NCBI GenBank assembly: GCA_002450985.1
Contig: DKBA01000205.1
Span: 5,053 to 18,581, forward strand
DNA length: 13,529 bases
Reading direction: 5' to 3'
From: Acidimicrobiia bacterium UBA6912
Lineage (GTDB): Bacteria; Actinomycetota; Acidimicrobiia; Spongiisociales; UBA5794
Of the stretch, positions 12,903-13,529 are shown one piece after another. Under the pieces are notes generated by a model. The model was not told where the DNA came from, did not search any database, and saw only the letters and a program-made list of their open reading frames with translations. Every line of letters starts with the position of its first letter. Within the stretch, counting starts at the first letter, position 1. The position numbers and the translations under genes were made by a program.

Positions 12903-12936
12903 TTGAGTGTATGCTCAAATTAGAGTGTATACTCAA
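12903..12936. promoter_or_regulatory. Two tandem 16-bp palindromes, probable TetR operators
   Basis: Site 1 (12903-12918) is TTGAGTGTATGCTCAA and site 2 (12921-12936) is TAGAGTGTATACTCAA. Each is a near-palindrome of TTGAG/CTCAA halves, and the centres are 18 bp apart. They lie between the tetR start (minus) and the acyl-CoA dehydrogenase (plus). A plus-strand -10 candidate TATACT (12928-12933) with TTGAGT at 12903-12908 (19-base spacer), and a minus-strand -10 candidate TACACT (12911-12906) with TTGAGT (12936-12931), both lie inside the sites, so one bound repressor could close both promoters. Confidence 0.8.
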
Positions 12937-13013
12937 AAATCAGCGTCGAAACACGGCGCTGGTCCGGTCGACGGGGTGGGAGAGCCGTTGCCGAGGGCAA
13001 TGGCGACGCTGAC

Positions 13014-13018
13014 GGGAG
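13014..13018 (+). promoter_or_regulatory. Shine-Dalgarno of the acyl-CoA dehydrogenase
   Basis: GGGAG lies 5 bases before ATG 13024. It favours this start over the in-frame ATG at 13000, which would add only MATLTGDD and lacks a binding site. Confidence 0.6.
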
Positions 13019-13023
13019 ATGAC

Positions 13024-13529
13024 ATGAGCCACTACAAGGCCAATCTGCGGGACATCGAGTTCAACCTGTTCGAGGTACTCGGGCTCGACGAGCACCTCGC
13101 CAAGGAGCCGTTCGAGGACTTCGACACCGCAACGGTGAGAGACATCCTGCGCGAGCTGGAGCGGCTGGCGACGGAGGACATGGCTGCGAGCTTCGTCGAC
13201 GCCGACCGCAATCCCCCCAAGCTCGTCGACGGCAAGGTCGAGCTGCCGGCCAGCATGAAGAAGTCCCTCGATGCCTACTACGACGGCGGTTGGGACATGC
13301 TGGGCACCCCCAAGGACCTCGGCGGCCTCGGTGCTCCGAACATGGTGCGCTGGGCGGGTCAGGAGATGCTCGTCGGCGCCAACCCCAGCGCCTTCTTCTT
13401 CATCATCGGCGGGCTGATGGCCATCGTCATCGGCCGGGTGGGCACCCCCGAGCAGGCCGACTTCTGGGCCAAGCGGATGCTGGAGCGCCGCTGGGGCGGC
13501 ACCATGGTGCTGACCGAGCCCGATGCCGG
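13024..13529 (+). CDS. Acyl-CoA dehydrogenase, FadE5-like, N-terminal part
   Basis: Flavin-dependent acyl-CoA dehydrogenase that makes trans-2-enoyl-CoA in the first beta-oxidation step. The first 168 codons are in the window, and the gene runs off the right edge. The start MSHYKANLRDIEFNLFEVLG, the DRNPPKLV segment, DGGWDMLG and the end MVLTEPDA (start of the FAD/acyl-binding TEPDAG motif) follow M. tuberculosis FadE5, which has an extra N-terminal domain. Catalytic Glu and the rest of the flavin site are beyond the edge. It is divergent from the tetR gene and shares its operator region, with a leader of about 90 bases, so it is the likely target of that repressor. Confidence 0.9.
   Translation, partial: MSHYKANLRDIEFNLFEVLGLDEHLAKEPFEDFDTATVRDILRELERLATEDMAASFVDADRNPPKLVDGKVELPASMKKSLDAYYDGGWDMLGTPKDLGGLGAPNMVRWAGQEMLVGANPSAFFFIIGGLMAIVIGRVGTPEQADFWAKRMLERRWGGTMVLTEPDA

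Overview
The window is GC-rich with strong G/C bias at third codon positions. It looks like chromosome of a high-GC actinobacterium. Supporting signs are a FadE5-like acyl-CoA dehydrogenase, a mycobacterial-type VapBC pair, an APH(6)-type kinase and several starts of leaderless type, with a TANNNT box 7-8 bases before ATG/GTG. A class such as Acidimicrobiia is plausible, but that is an inference. I see no rRNA, tRNA, CRISPR array, phage or transposase.

Layout. Bases 1-200 are tandem palindromic repeats. They are followed by a large SF1 (UvrD/Rep) helicase with an HRDC domain (247-3018), then a crotonase-family protein (3066-3857) that lacks one of the two hydratase glutamates. A tightly packed operon follows (3925-6266): an HSD10-like short-chain dehydrogenase, a type II haloacid-dehalogenase-like HAD protein and a haloalkane-dehalogenase-like alpha/beta hydrolase. 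A gene-poor stretch (6267-6563) holds a 13-bp perfect hairpin and what looks like the 3' remnant of a minus-strand gene. A minus-strand APH(6)/hydroxyurea-type kinase (6564-7436) shares a 55-base divergent promoter region with a two-gene operon: an 8-oxoguanine deaminase-like amidohydrolase and a MobA/MocA-like nucleotidyltransferase (7492-9485).

A small two-helix membrane protein (9581-9802) converges on a minus-strand lipoprotein (9809-10489). After a 337-base gene-free stretch come a DUF2461 protein (10827-11510), a VapBC toxin-antitoxin module with a palindromic operator (11540-12253), a minus-strand TetR regulator (12284-12856), and the start of a FadE5-like acyl-CoA dehydrogenase (13024 to the window end). 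The TetR and dehydrogenase genes diverge around two tandem 16-bp palindromes, which are probably the TetR operators.

How the genes fit together. The crotonase, the HSD10-like dehydrogenase and the acyl-CoA dehydrogenase point to acyl-CoA beta-oxidation. The haloalkane and haloacid dehalogenase-like genes flank this theme in one operon and could form a small dehalogenation route, though this is not demonstrated. The amidohydrolase and nucleotidyltransferase fit oxidised purine catabolism with a molybdenum hydroxylase encoded elsewhere. I did not find a clearly new multi-gene system. The strongest leads are the helicase architecture, the dehalogenase operon, the missing crotonase glutamate, the paired TetR operators and the orphan coding remnant.
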